64,000 bases of DNA from Weizmannia acidilactici (GCF_008974225.1 NZ_BKZR01000003.1:47674-111673), one strand, 5' to 3'. Counted from the stretch's first letter, positions 42,797 to 50,810 are shown. Notes: generated from the sequence alone by a model not told the origin. Made by a program: numbers and translations.

Positions 42797-43349
42797 AGTC
42801 AAAACTACCCCACCTTCACCGGCTCGCCGCCATAAAGCCCAACCGCATTGGTGCCGAGCATTTTTTCGGTTTTCGTTTCCGTGATGCCATTTTCGCGCAG
42901 GGCAGGGAGAATGTCTTCAAAAATATGGGCCGGGTGCAAGTTTTCCATAATTAATTTTTATGATCTGTTCGTTCATGGCCGGCGGGCGCCCGAGCCTTCA
43001 TCATAACAGCCGGGCGCTCCTTCGAGATAATCTTCGGTTTCCACCATCAGCGTTTGGATCACGCTCCTGTTCGAGGAGGATGTCTTTTAACGAGGGGACT
43101 GGCCGACCAGTATTTTCTGCTTTCAGTAAGCCCTGCCCAGCCCATGAGCCAGTTTGAACGCAAATTTCATCGATTTTTCCTTTAACAAATGCGCCATGCC
43201 CATCTCCCTTACCATAAGCGGACTTTCAAAAGCGTTATCGAATACTAGTCGGTAGTGGTTTGTTATACAACCTCAAAAACAAAGCCGTCAACTTTTTAAA
43301 AAGAAAAACAGCCGGGCGCTCCTTAAATATGGATGCCCGGCTGCTGCCG
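42797..43349 (-). pseudogene. Decayed hydrolase fragment (phosphotriesterase-like) between FeS subunit and gntP
   Basis: On the minus strand the last 45 or so codons before TAG 42805-42807 resemble the end of a phosphotriesterase-family amidohydrolase: H-I-F-E-D-I-L-P-A-L-R-E-N-G-I-T-E, then M-L-G-T-N-A-V. Upstream to about 43210 only disconnected, stop-filled pieces remain. An 18-base direct repeat links this stretch (43005-43022) to the gntP terminator (43307-43324). The family assignment is tentative because no catalytic part survives. Confidence 0.5.
43299..43343 (-). terminator. Terminator of gntP
   Basis: CAGCCGGGC (43309-43317) pairs with GCCCGGCTG (43335-43343); a T-rich run follows on the minus strand. 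Confidence 0.75.
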
Positions 43350-44678
43350 TCAAAGGAACATATTCAAAATCAACGCCCCGGCAAATCCGGCAAGCGAAAG
43401 GATTGTCTCGAGCACGGTCCATGTTTTGAATGTTTCTTTAATCGATAAACCAAGGTATTCTTTTACCATCCAGAACCCTGCATCATTGACATGCGAGAAA
43501 ATCAGCGAGCCCGCACCGGTTGCAATGACAAGCAGTTCGAGGTTGATGCTTGTTGTATGGGCGATGACAGGCGAGATAATCCCGGCTGCTGTCGTCAAGG
43601 CAACCGTTGCCGAACCTGTCGCAATCCGGATCAGGGCGGCGATCAGGAAAGCGAGAACAAGCGGGGACAGGGACAAATGCCCGGCCATTCTTGCGATCAC
43701 GTCACCGACGCCGCTATCAATCAAAATCTGTTTAAATCCCCCGCCGGCACCGATGATCAAAATGATCGACCCGACCGGCAGCAGGCATTCTTCCGTAAAT
43801 TTTTTAACCAGCTTCCGGTCCATCCCCTGTCGAAAACCCAAGAAATAATAGGCAAAAAAGCATGAGAGCAAAAGTGCAATGAGCGGGCTTCCGATAAACG
43901 CGAAAATTTTTTCAACGAGTTTCGGCACACGCAGGTAAGGTGCAGCCGTTCCGAGCACCATCAAAATCACCGGCATTAAAATCGTCAAGAAAGAAATGCC
44001 TGCGCTTGGCATTTTCGACTGCGACACATCTTCCACCTGGATCAATTTCGGTTCGCCTTCCGGAGTAACGCGTTTATTCACCCATTTGGCAAACAGGGGC
44101 CCGCCTAAAATCCCGGCCGGAATGGCAATGATCAAAGAATACAGCAATACTTTTCCGAGATTAGCGTTGTAAATGCCGATTGCCGCAATTGCGCCCGGGT
44201 GCGGCGGGACAATGCCGTGCACGATTGATAATCCCGCAATGGCCGGCAAAGCGATCAGCAAAATATTTTGTTTAGACGCTTTTTGGATCGATATGACAAG
44301 CGGCAGCAAAATCAAAATCCCGACTTCAAAGAAGACCGGTATGCCGATAATAAAGCCGGAGAAAAACATCGCCCACGGCAGTTTCTTTTCGCCGAACATT
44401 TTTATGAAATAATTGGCGATCTGGATCCCTGCACCGGATTTTGAAAGCATCTCGCCAAGAATTGTGCCGAGCGCCAAAATTCCGACCAAATGCCCAAGGA
44501 CACCGCCGACACCGGTTTCGTAAGCGGTAACAATTTTATCCAAAGACATTCCTGAAAAAATCGCAAGAAACATGCTGGCAACAAGTAAACTGATAAACGC
44601 ATGCCACTTAAACCATGAAACTCCTAATATAACGATGACGATTGCCAAAAATGTAATCAACAGCAAATAAGCATCCAT
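43350..44678 (-). CDS. gntP: Gluconate permease GntP
   Basis: 442 residues with 12-14 membrane helices of the GntP family (gluconate:H+ symporters). Typical features are G-I-V-P-P-H-P-G-A near residue 165 and L-I-I-G-A-G-G-G-F near 315. ATG 44678 has AAGGGG upstream. It supplies gluconate for GntK, encoded 6 kb away on the other strand. A cre-like site at its promoter suggests repression on glucose. Confidence 0.9.
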   Translation of the reverse strand: MDAYLLLITFLAIVIVILGVSWFKWHAFISLLVASMFLAIFSGMSLDKIVTAYETGVGGVLGHLVGILALGTILGEMLSKSGAGIQIANYFIKMFGEKKLPWAMFFSGFIIGIPVFFEVGILILLPLVISIQKASKQNILLIALPAIAGLSIVHGIVPPHPGAIAAIGIYNANLGKVLLYSLIIAIPAGILGGPLFAKWVNKRVTPEGEPKLIQVEDVSQSKMPSAGISFLTILMPVILMVLGTAAPYLRVPKLVEKIFAFIGSPLIALLLSCFFAYYFLGFRQGMDRKLVKKFTEECLLPVGSIILIIGAGGGFKQILIDSGVGDVIARMAGHLSLSPLVLAFLIAALIRIATGSATVALTTAAGIISPVIAHTTSINLELLVIATGAGSLIFSHVNDAGFWMVKEYLGLSIKETFKTWTVLETILSLAGFAGALILNMFL

Positions 44679-44704
44679 GATGTCAACCCCTTTTCGACGC
44701 AAAA

Positions 44705-44718
44705 TGAAAGCACTTTCA
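44705..44718. promoter_or_regulatory. cre-like site of gntP
   Basis: TGAAAGCACTTTCA is nearly palindromic and close to the CcpA consensus TGTAARCGYTWWCA. It lies just downstream of the gntP -10 box, a roadblock position. Confidence 0.6.
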
Positions 44719-44729
44719 GCGATACTTTT

Positions 44730-44758
44730 ATTATATGAAAAAATTTTTTAATAATCAA
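44730..44758 (-). promoter_or_regulatory. SigA promoter of gntP
   Basis: TTGATT (44753-44758), 17-base spacer, TATAAT (44730-44735) on the minus strand. Confidence 0.8.
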
Positions 44759-44856
44759 GTTTTACTGTAAAAAATTTTTAAACATTAGGCATTCACACAA
44801 TCACTCCCCCTGGCATAGGCTGTAAGAAAAAAGCCCAATTATGAGGAGGTTCCCCG

Positions 44857-45873
44857 ATGGTTAGATGGTTGAAAATCGGCTTTACGTTGCTGATGACTGC
44901 TATACTTGCATTCAGCTTAGGCGCATGCGGCGCTGGCAGTTCAGGAACGAAAAAGAAAGCATTGCAAAATGTACGGGTTGCCGAAGTGACGCGCTCCGTC
45001 TTTTACACGCCACTTTATGTTGCGCTTGCAAAAGGCTATTTCAAAGAGGAAGGACTTGATATCAAGTTAACAACCACCTGGGGCGGCGACAAAACGATGA
45101 CAGCCCTGCTTTCCGGCGGGACAGATATTGCGCTTGTCGGATCGGAAACGTCCATTTACGTTTACAAACAGCAGGCAGCCGATCCGGTCATTAATTTTGC
45201 GCAACTCACCGCAACGGACGGCACATTCCTTGTTTCGCGCAAAAAAATTGACCATTTCTCTTGGAATATGCTGAAAGGCTCCACTTTCCTCGGCCAGCGT
45301 AAAGGCGGGATGCCGCAGATGGTCGGCGAGTATGTGTTGAAAAAGCACGACATTGACCCGCACAAAGACACAAAGCTGATCCAAAATATCGACTTTGCGA
45401 ACATCGCCAATGCCTATGCGTCCGGGACGGGGGATTTTGTCCAATTGTTTGAACCGAATGCAACAGTGATGGAAAAAGAAGGAAAAGGCTATATTGTCGC
45501 TTCATTCGGCAAAGAGTCCGGCGAAGTGCCGTACACGACGTTCATGGCCAAACAAAGCTATTTAAAGGAAAATGAAACAAGCGCGGTGAAATTTGTGCGC
45601 GCCTTGTTAAAAGCCGGCAAATGGGTGCGGAAAACCGATCCGGAAGTCGTCGCCAAAACAGTACAGCCTTATTTTAAAGACACCAAAACGGATATTCTTG
45701 CTTCCTCTATTGAACGGTACCGCAGCCAGGGCTCTTTTAGTGATGACATGATTTTAAGCAAATCGGGCTGGAGCACAATCCAGGAGATTATGAAAGAAGC
45801 CGGCGAACTCGGCCAAACAGTGCCTTACAGCAAACTCGTCAATACAACGATTGTGAAAAAAGCTGCAAAATAA
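44857..45873 (+). CDS. ytlA: ABC transporter substrate-binding lipoprotein YtlA
   Basis: 338 residues, NMT1/SsuA-like (sulfonate/pyrimidine-precursor class). Signal peptide with lipobox L-G-A-C at residues 22-25, then a linker and the periplasmic-binding fold (F-Y-T-P-L-Y-V-A-L-A-K-G-Y-F near residue 47). ATG 44857 with GAGGAGG. It stays attached to the outer face of the membrane and delivers ligand to YtlD. The substrate is not known; related systems take up taurine, sulfonates, riboflavin precursors or thiamine pyrimidines. Confidence 0.88.
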   Translation: MVRWLKIGFTLLMTAILAFSLGACGAGSSGTKKKALQNVRVAEVTRSVFYTPLYVALAKGYFKEEGLDIKLTTTWGGDKTMTALLSGGTDIALVGSETSIYVYKQQAADPVINFAQLTATDGTFLVSRKKIDHFSWNMLKGSTFLGQRKGGMPQMVGEYVLKKHDIDPHKDTKLIQNIDFANIANAYASGTGDFVQLFEPNATVMEKEGKGYIVASFGKESGEVPYTTFMAKQSYLKENETSAVKFVRALLKAGKWVRKTDPEVVAKTVQPYFKDTKTDILASSIERYRSQGSFSDDMILSKSGWSTIQEIMKEAGELGQTVPYSKLVNTTIVKKAAK

Positions 45874-46685
45874 TGGAAAGGGGGCGTGCCCTGCCCATCC
45901 GGCAGGCTGCAGCCATGAGTTTTTTGATCGTCCAAAATGTCAACCATACTTATTTCACGGCTAAACAGGCAACAAAGGCGCTTGAAAATATTTCGTTCAG
46001 CATCCGGGAAGGGGAATTTGTATCTTTACTTGGCCCGAGCGGCTGCGGAAAAACGACAATGCTTTCGATTATCTCGGGGCTGTTGCAGCCGACAGAAGGG
46101 GAGGTGCGGATCGACGGTAAAGCGCCTGATCTAAAAGCGTCGTCGATCGGATATATGCTCCAGCAGGATTATTTATTCCCGTGGAAAACGATTGAAGAAA
46201 ACATATTTCTCGGGCTAAAAATGAAAAAACAGCTCAACGCAGAATCAAGAAAAAACGCCCTTCAACTTTTGCATGACATCGGCCTGCATGGCGTTGAAAA
46301 ACAATTCCCGCGGCAATTGTCCGGCGGGATGCGGCAGCGGGCCGCATTGGTAAGGACGCTTGCCGTCAACCCGAAAATCCTGCTGCTTGACGAACCGTTT
46401 TCCGCACTCGATTTCCAAACAAAGTTAAAGCTTGAAGATTTGGTCTTTAAAACGTTGAAGCAATTCCACAAAACAGCCGTGCTCGTCACGCACGACATCG
46501 GCGAGGCGATTTCGATGAGCGACCGGATTCTCCTGTTTGCGGCAAAGCCCGGGCGGCTGCATAAAATTTTTGAGGTCCCGGAAGATCTGCGCCGCATCCG
46601 CCCGTTTGAAGCCCGCAGCAAAGAATCCTATTCCATTCTTTTCAACGAAATTTGGAAGGAGCTGGAGTCCCTTGAAAACAGTTAA
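45873..46685 (+). CDS. ytlC: ABC transporter ATP-binding protein YtlC
   Basis: 270 residues if translation starts at ATG 45873, which overlaps the ytlA stop (TAATG). Walker A G-P-S-G-C-G-K-T-T near residue 54, signature L-S-G-G-M-R-Q-R near 149, Walker B L-L-L-D-E-P near 170. A second ATG at 45915 would remove an unconserved tail of 14 residues and give the usual 256-residue size. Between the two lies a small hairpin (CCTGCC/GGCAGG). Energises the YtlACD importer. Confidence 0.9.
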   Translation: MERGRALPIRQAAAMSFLIVQNVNHTYFTAKQATKALENISFSIREGEFVSLLGPSGCGKTTMLSIISGLLQPTEGEVRIDGKAPDLKASSIGYMLQQDYLFPWKTIEENIFLGLKMKKQLNAESRKNALQLLHDIGLHGVEKQFPRQLSGGMRQRAALVRTLAVNPKILLLDEPFSALDFQTKLKLEDLVFKTLKQFHKTAVLVTHDIGEAISMSDRILLFAAKPGRLHKIFEVPEDLRRIRPFEARSKESYSILFNEIWKELESLENS

Positions 46686-47478
46686 AAATGTTCCGCTCCT
46701 GCACGAAGACTATCTCGCCGCCATCCGTAAAGAAAAACGCCGAGTCCGTTTTTTCCAGCTGTTGATTTTAATCGTATTTTTCTGTTTATGGGAAATTGCG
46801 AGCCGCCGCCACTGGATCGACCCGCTCATTTTCAGCTCGCCGTCAAAAGTGTGGGCGCTATTTGTGGGAAAAATTGAAGATGGCTCGCTTTACATCCATT
46901 TGGGGATCACCGTGTTTGAAACGATCATGGGCTTTATTCTCGGCACGCTGCTCGGCGCCGTGCTGGCCGCCATTCTCTGGTGGTCGCCGTTATTATCGAA
47001 AATTCTTGACCCGTACCTCGTTGTTTTTAACGCGATGCCGAAAGTGGCGCTCGGTCCGATTTTGATCGTCAGCATGGGCCCGGGGTTTTCATCCATTATT
47101 TCGATGGGGATTATCATCTCCGTCATCGTCACGACCATCGTGATTTATACGGCGTTCCGCGATGTCGACCCGAACTACATCAAAGTGCTGCGTTCGTTCG
47201 GCGCCACCCGGATGCAGGTGTTCCGTGAAGCGGTTTTGCCGGCATCTGTCCCAGTCATGATTTCAACGTTAAAAGTAAATGTCGGGCTCGCATGGGTCGG
47301 AGTCATTGTCGGTGAGTATTTAGTCTCCTCACAGGGGCTCGGCTATATGATCATTTACGGTTTCCAGGTGTTCAATTTTACGCTTGTGATGCTTTCAATG
47401 ATCATGATCGCAATTGTCGCAACCATCATGTATCAGCTTGTCGACTTGCTTGAGAAAAAATTAATGAAAGACAGATAG
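46672..47478 (+). CDS. ytlD: ABC transporter permease YtlD
   Basis: 268 residues with six predicted helices and the BPD_transp_1 EAA loop around R-S-F-G-A-T-R-M-Q-V-F-R-E-A near residue 180. The start is TTG 46672 with AAGGAGCTGGAG, inside the end of ytlC; the longer frame upstream is just a shadow. Third gene of ytlA-ytlC-ytlD, which ends at a terminator shared with ytkD. Confidence 0.88.
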   Translation: MKTVKNVPLLHEDYLAAIRKEKRRVRFFQLLILIVFFCLWEIASRRHWIDPLIFSSPSKVWALFVGKIEDGSLYIHLGITVFETIMGFILGTLLGAVLAAILWWSPLLSKILDPYLVVFNAMPKVALGPILIVSMGPGFSSIISMGIIISVIVTTIVIYTAFRDVDPNYIKVLRSFGATRMQVFREAVLPASVPVMISTLKVNVGLAWVGVIVGEYLVSSQGLGYMIIYGFQVFNFTLVMLSMIMIAIVATIMYQLVDLLEKKLMKDR

Positions 47479-47484
47479 GCTGTT

Positions 47485-47517
47485 CCGGTGCGCAAAAAAC
47501 GCGCCGGATTTTTATTT
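47485..47517. terminator. Terminator between ytlD and ytkD
   Basis: CCGGTGCGC (47485-47493) and GCGCCGG (47501-47507) arms with a TTTTTATTTTT tail on the plus strand; ytkD ends in the tail from the other side. Confidence 0.75.
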
Positions 47518-47976
47518 TTCCAGGCGCACAATCACTTTTTCTACAACCCCGTCTTTCATTAAAAAACTGAATGCAGGTGACTGCAATTTTTCACGAAGAT
47601 CCCCTTCCACGAGGACAGGCCCCTTTGTTTCCAAATAATTATCCTTTTTGTCTATCCGACTGATTTCGGCATAAAAAAGCGCTTTGGCAAACGGGCCGTT
47701 CTTCCGGTCTTCCACCATATATTCGCCGATGTATTCCAGCTTTTTCGAAACGCCGCCGGTTTCTTCATATAATTCGCGTAAGGCCGCTTCTTCAATCGTT
47801 TCGCCAGCTTCCCTTTTGCCGCCCGGGAATTCGAGCCCCCTTTCCGAATGGTAGGTCAACAGCCAGCTCCCGCTATATTTCGCAATCACAAGGACATGCT
47901 GCGGTTCAACCGGAAATGCTTTTTTCTCAAATTTTAATGTAACAGTATTGCCGTTCAGGTCCGTAAACTGGCACAT
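47512..47976 (-). CDS. ytkD: YtkD, Nudix nucleoside triphosphate pyrophosphohydrolase
   Basis: 154 residues with a complete Nudix box: G-G-K-R-E-A-G-E-T-I-E-E-A near residue 50, continuing A-L-R-E-L-Y-E-E-T-G. B. subtilis YtkD hydrolyses 8-oxo-dGTP and other (d)NTPs, protecting against mutagenic oxidation. ATG 47976 is preceded by AGGAGGGATC. Single gene, next to dps as in B. subtilis. Confidence 0.9.
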   Translation of the reverse strand: MCQFTDLNGNTVTLKFEKKAFPVEPQHVLVIAKYSGSWLLTYHSERGLEFPGGKREAGETIEEAALRELYEETGGVSKKLEYIGEYMVEDRKNGPFAKALFYAEISRIDKKDNYLETKGPVLVEGDLREKLQSPAFSFLMKDGVVEKVIVRLEK

Positions 47977-48145
47977 ACGATCCCTCCTATTTTACATTAT
48001 ACGGCAAACAGGCGCAAAAATTGGCGAAAATATTATTGAAATCGCATACATTTTTCGCTGTACATCTCGTGAACATAACCATACAATGTTTAAAAGCATA
48101 TTTTTAGGGCTAGTAAATAAGAACTGGATAAAGGAGGAAAATGCC

Positions 48146-48394
48146 ATGAGGTTAGTCGATGAGTTGTTTGAACTGTACCGGGACCGGCTGACAGGGGACG
48201 AAGAAGATTTGGGCGCCATCACAGCAGCCGTCATCGAAAACTACAACCGGAAAGACCTGCTCGGGATCGTCAACGAGATGAGCACCGCCGAACTGGAACA
48301 TTTTATCGAGTTATACATATTGGAGAGTTTAAAAGATAAGTTTGCGGATTACGCCGGCTTTGACGCCTATCCGTCAACGAAATATTTGCAATGA
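48146..48394 (+). CDS. Small acidic protein of unknown function (DUF6154-like)
   Basis: 82 residues, start ATG 48146 (M-R-L-V-D-E-L-F-E) behind AAGGAGGAAAATG. Helical and acidic, ending D-A-Y-P-S-T-K-Y-L-Q. It resembles a small Bacillus family annotated DUF6154; this is from memory. A terminator follows at once, so it is a single-gene unit. Confidence 0.7.
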   Translation: MRLVDELFELYRDRLTGDEEDLGAITAAVIENYNRKDLLGIVNEMSTAELEHFIELYILESLKDKFADYAGFDAYPSTKYLQ

Positions 48395-48396
48395 AA

Positions 48397-48432
48397 AAAT
48401 GCTGTTTCGGCGCACCGGAGCAGCATTTTTTC
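48397..48432. terminator. Terminator after the 82-residue gene
   Basis: AAATGCTG and CAGCATTT arms with A-run and T-run flanks. Confidence 0.8.
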
Positions 48433-48521
48433 TATAATGAGGGCACCTGTGGAATCCAGGCCCCGGTTGCCCGGCCGGCGAATCCTGCCTTTCAAAATAC
48501 CGAACGCCGGCCGACAAACGC

Positions 48522-48971
48522 TTAACGTCTTCCCAAAAACGCATTGAGCATCCAAATGTTTTTATCCAATGTTTCCTGGATGCCGATAAACATGTCGGCT
48601 GTTGCGTCATCGCCTGCATTGCTTGCAAGCCCGATCGCTTCTTCCAGTTCTTTTGCAATCATTGCAAAATCATTGGCAACGGCCTGCACCATTTCTTCCG
48701 TGCTTTCCCGGCCGCTTGCTTCCTGCACTGATGCAGTTGCCAGGCTCTCTTTCAATGTTGCAACCGGATTGCCGTTTAACGCCAGCAGACGTTCGGCCAA
48801 TTCATCGATGTATTCATTCGCAAGATCGTATAATTCTTCAAATTTGGCATGGAGGCTTAAAAATTGCGGCCCTTTCACATACCAATGGTAATTGTGCAAT
48901 TTTGTATAAAGCACTGTCCAGTTTGCCACTTGCTTATTCAATAATTCCAGCAATTGATCGTTTTCAGCCAT
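48522..48971 (-). CDS. dps: Dps-family DNA-binding ferritin
   Basis: 149 residues. Ferroxidase-site residues are in H-N-Y-H-W-Y-V-K-G near residue 28 and H-A-K-F-E-E-L-Y-D near 43; Dps dodecamers oxidise and store iron and coat DNA under stress. ATG 48971 follows GGAGGT. A SigB-type promoter lies upstream. The gene keeps its B. subtilis neighbours ytkD and ytjA (yidD). Confidence 0.93.
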   Translation of the reverse strand: MAENDQLLELLNKQVANWTVLYTKLHNYHWYVKGPQFLSLHAKFEELYDLANEYIDELAERLLALNGNPVATLKESLATASVQEASGRESTEEMVQAVANDFAMIAKELEEAIGLASNAGDDATADMFIGIQETLDKNIWMLNAFLGRR

Positions 48972-48996
48972 GTTCAATCTACCTCCTGCTTAGTTT

Positions 48997-49021
48997 GTAC
49001 CCTTTTGCCGGGCCTTCAAAC
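48997..49021 (-). promoter_or_regulatory. SigB-type promoter of dps
   Basis: On the minus strand GTTTGA (49016-49021), 13-base spacer, GGGTAC (48997-49002); the SigB consensus is GTTTAA-N12-15-GGGTAT. This predicts general-stress induction, as for B. subtilis dps. Confidence 0.65.
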
Positions 49022-49088
49022 GCCTAAACATATGTTGCGCATCTTTTTTTAAAACATGCTACAATAAACGCAGGAAAGGGGCAGATCG

Positions 49089-49325
49089 ATGCTGAAGTTC
49101 ATTTTGATTAAATTGATCCGTTTTTATCAACTGGTGATTTCCCCCCTGACGCCGCCAAACTGCCGTTTCCAGCCGACCTGTTCGAATTACGGCCTGGAAG
49201 CCATTAAACGGTTCGGGGCAATCCGCGGCGGGTATCTGACCGTAAGAAGAATTCTAAAGTGCCACCCGTTTCATGCCGGCGGGTACGATCCCGTTCCAGA
49301 ACAGTGGCCTGTCAAAAAACATTAG
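49089..49325 (+). CDS. yidD: Membrane protein insertion efficiency factor YidD (YtjA)
   Basis: 78 residues, matching YidD: Y-Q-L-V-I-S-P near residue 15, C-R-F-Q-P-T-C-S-N-Y near 27 and a C-terminal H-P-F-H-A-G-G-Y-D-P-V-P. It aids YidC/SpoIIIJ in inserting membrane proteins at the inner face of the membrane. ATG 49089 has AAAGGGGC upstream. In many genomes it sits beside rnpA-yidC; here, as in B. subtilis ytjA, it is alone. Confidence 0.93.
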   Translation: MLKFILIKLIRFYQLVISPLTPPNCRFQPTCSNYGLEAIKRFGAIRGGYLTVRRILKCHPFHAGGYDPVPEQWPVKKH

Positions 49326-49389
49326 ATGTACGCCTCCGCTGCATACGTTTTTCTTTTTCTGAAAACGGTACAGATGGAGGTGCTTTTTT

Positions 49390-49524
49390 ATGAAAGAAAA
49401 TAAAGAGCAGCAGAAGAAAAACAGCAACAGCCAAAACGACTTTGGCGCGGATATCGACGAGCTGGCCATGAACGGATCTTACGGCATGCTGGAAACTGAA
49501 GAAGCAGACAAAAGCAGCGAGTAA
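49390..49524 (+). CDS. Small acidic protein, 44 residues (DUF4021-like)
   Basis: ATG 49390 behind GGAGGTG opens 44 codons ending at TAA 49524. The N-terminal third is lysine/glutamine/asparagine-rich and probably disordered; D-I-D-E-L-A-M-N-G-S-Y-G-M-L-E-T is a plausible conserved C-terminal core, resembling the small Bacillus family DUF4021 (from memory). Nothing is known about its role. It ends at a terminator. Confidence 0.65.
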   Translation: MKENKEQQKKNSNSQNDFGADIDELAMNGSYGMLETEEADKSSE

Positions 49525-49532
49525 ACAGGCAA

Positions 49533-49563
49533 TGGGGGCAGACAGATACTGCCCCTTATTTTT
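49533..49563 (+). terminator. Terminator after the 44-residue gene
   Basis: GGGGCAG (49535-49541) pairs with CTGCCCC (49549-49555), followed by TTATTTTTTT. Confidence 0.85.
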
Positions 49564-49608
49564 TTCTTGCCATGCGTGCCGGCTTTTAGTATTATATTTT
49601 TTGTGAGT

Positions 49609-49629
49609 AAATCGTAATCATTCCTAATT
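49609..49629 (+). promoter_or_regulatory. Zur-box-like operator
   Basis: AAATCGTAATCATTCCTAATT matches the Bacillus Zur consensus AAATCGTAATNATTACGATTT in the whole left half and 17-18 of 21 positions overall. It lies directly downstream of a TATTAT/TATATT -10-like region and ahead of the zinc-binding lipoprotein gene. Confidence 0.7.
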
Positions 49630-49657
49630 AAATTTTTACAAGAAAGGAATATCCGTT

Positions 49658-50548
49658 TTGAGAAAAATTTCTTTGATACTGCTTGCCTTTACGATGGTCG
49701 TCCTTTCAGCATGTTCGAATGGGCAGCCAAGTAAACCGGAAAATAAAATTTCCGTCTACACCACCGTGTATCCTTTGGAATATGTCACACAGCAAATTGG
49801 CGGGAAATATGTCACGGTCCAAACGATTTATCCACCGGGCACCGATGAACATACGTACGAACCATCGCAGAAGGATATTTTAAAACTTGCCGATTCCGAC
49901 TTTTTCTTCTACATCGGCCTCGGGCTTGAAGGATTTGCGGATAAGGCAAAACAAGTTTTACAGGGGCAGAATGTCAAAATGATGGCGCTTGGGGACCGCC
50001 TCAATGTTCCGGAGAAAAACAGCCCGAATGTGGATCCCCATGTCTGGCTCGACCCTGTCTATGTGAAGCAGATGGCCGACATGATCGCGGAACAGCTGTC
50101 GAAAAAAATGCCGAAACAAAAAGCGTATTTTGAAAAGAACTACAAACAACTGGCCCAAAAGCTCGACAAAGTAAACGCCGAATACAAAGCTGCCGTCCAA
50201 AAATCAAGAAATAAAGAAATTGTCGTCTCGCACGCAGCTTACGGATATTGGGTAAAACGCTACGGCATCAAGCAAATTCCGATCGCCGGGCTGTCAACGT
50301 CGGACGAACCGTCGCAACAGCAATTGGAGAAGGTCATCCAAAAAGTAAAACAAGACCATCTTTCCTATATCGTTTTTGAGAAAAATGTTCCTTCTAAAAT
50401 CGCAGATGTCGTGCAGCAGGAGACGAATACAAAACCGGTTTATATCCACCACCTCGGCGTACGGACGAATAAAGAAATCAAAGAACATAAAGATTATTTT
50501 ACTTTAGTGAATGACAACCTAAAGGCATTGGAAAAAGCTTTGCAATAA
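49658..50548 (+). CDS. znuA: Zinc/manganese ABC transporter substrate-binding lipoprotein (ZnuA/AdcA type)
   Basis: 296 residues, cluster A-I metal-binding fold. Lipobox L-S-A-C at residues 16-19. Metal ligands are expected at D-E-H-T-Y-E-P near residue 69, N-V-D-P-H-V-W-L-D-P near 125, and V-V-S-H-A-A-Y-G-Y near 189. The start is TTG 49658 with AAAGGAATATC. A Zur-like box controls it, so zinc is the likely metal. No permease or ATPase gene lies beside it, so it must feed an importer encoded elsewhere. Confidence 0.88.
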   Translation: MRKISLILLAFTMVVLSACSNGQPSKPENKISVYTTVYPLEYVTQQIGGKYVTVQTIYPPGTDEHTYEPSQKDILKLADSDFFFYIGLGLEGFADKAKQVLQGQNVKMMALGDRLNVPEKNSPNVDPHVWLDPVYVKQMADMIAEQLSKKMPKQKAYFEKNYKQLAQKLDKVNAEYKAAVQKSRNKEIVVSHAAYGYWVKRYGIKQIPIAGLSTSDEPSQQQLEKVIQKVKQDHLSYIVFEKNVPSKIADVVQQETNTKPVYIHHLGVRTNKEIKEHKDYFTLVNDNLKALEKALQ

Positions 50549-50615
50549 GCGGGCATCTTTTGCGGCGGATTGCGGAAACTAATGCTTGTACCACATGCTT
50601 AAAGGGGGGTGCAGC

Positions 50616-50771
50616 ATGGCAAAAGACGTCTTATGCGAAGTGAAAAACTGCGTATTTTGGCAGGAAGGGAATCTCTGTTCTGCAGAAGCAATCTATATTG
50701 TCAGCCATACAGGGAAGCAGGCTGAAAACCAGTACGAAACAGACTGTAAAACGTTCGAGTCGATTTATTGA
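50616..50771 (+). CDS. DUF1540 cysteine-rich small protein
   Basis: 51 residues, ATG 50616 with AAAGGGGGGTG. Four cysteines in the DUF1540 arrangement: C-E-V-K-N-C-V-F-W, G-N-L-C-S-A-E-A-I, and a final T-D-C-K-T-F, which suggests binding one metal, probably zinc. It is 67 bp after the zinc-binding lipoprotein gene on the same strand; whether it is co-regulated is unknown. A terminator follows. Confidence 0.85.
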   Translation: MAKDVLCEVKNCVFWQEGNLCSAEAIYIVSHTGKQAENQYETDCKTFESIY

Positions 50772-50775
50772 TCGG

Positions 50776-50810
50776 GAAAAGGCGCTTATCATTTGATAGG
50801 CGCTTTTTCT
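50776..50810 (+). terminator. Terminator after the DUF1540 gene
   Basis: Arms GCGCTTATCA and TGATAGGCGC, followed by TTTTT. Confidence 0.8.
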
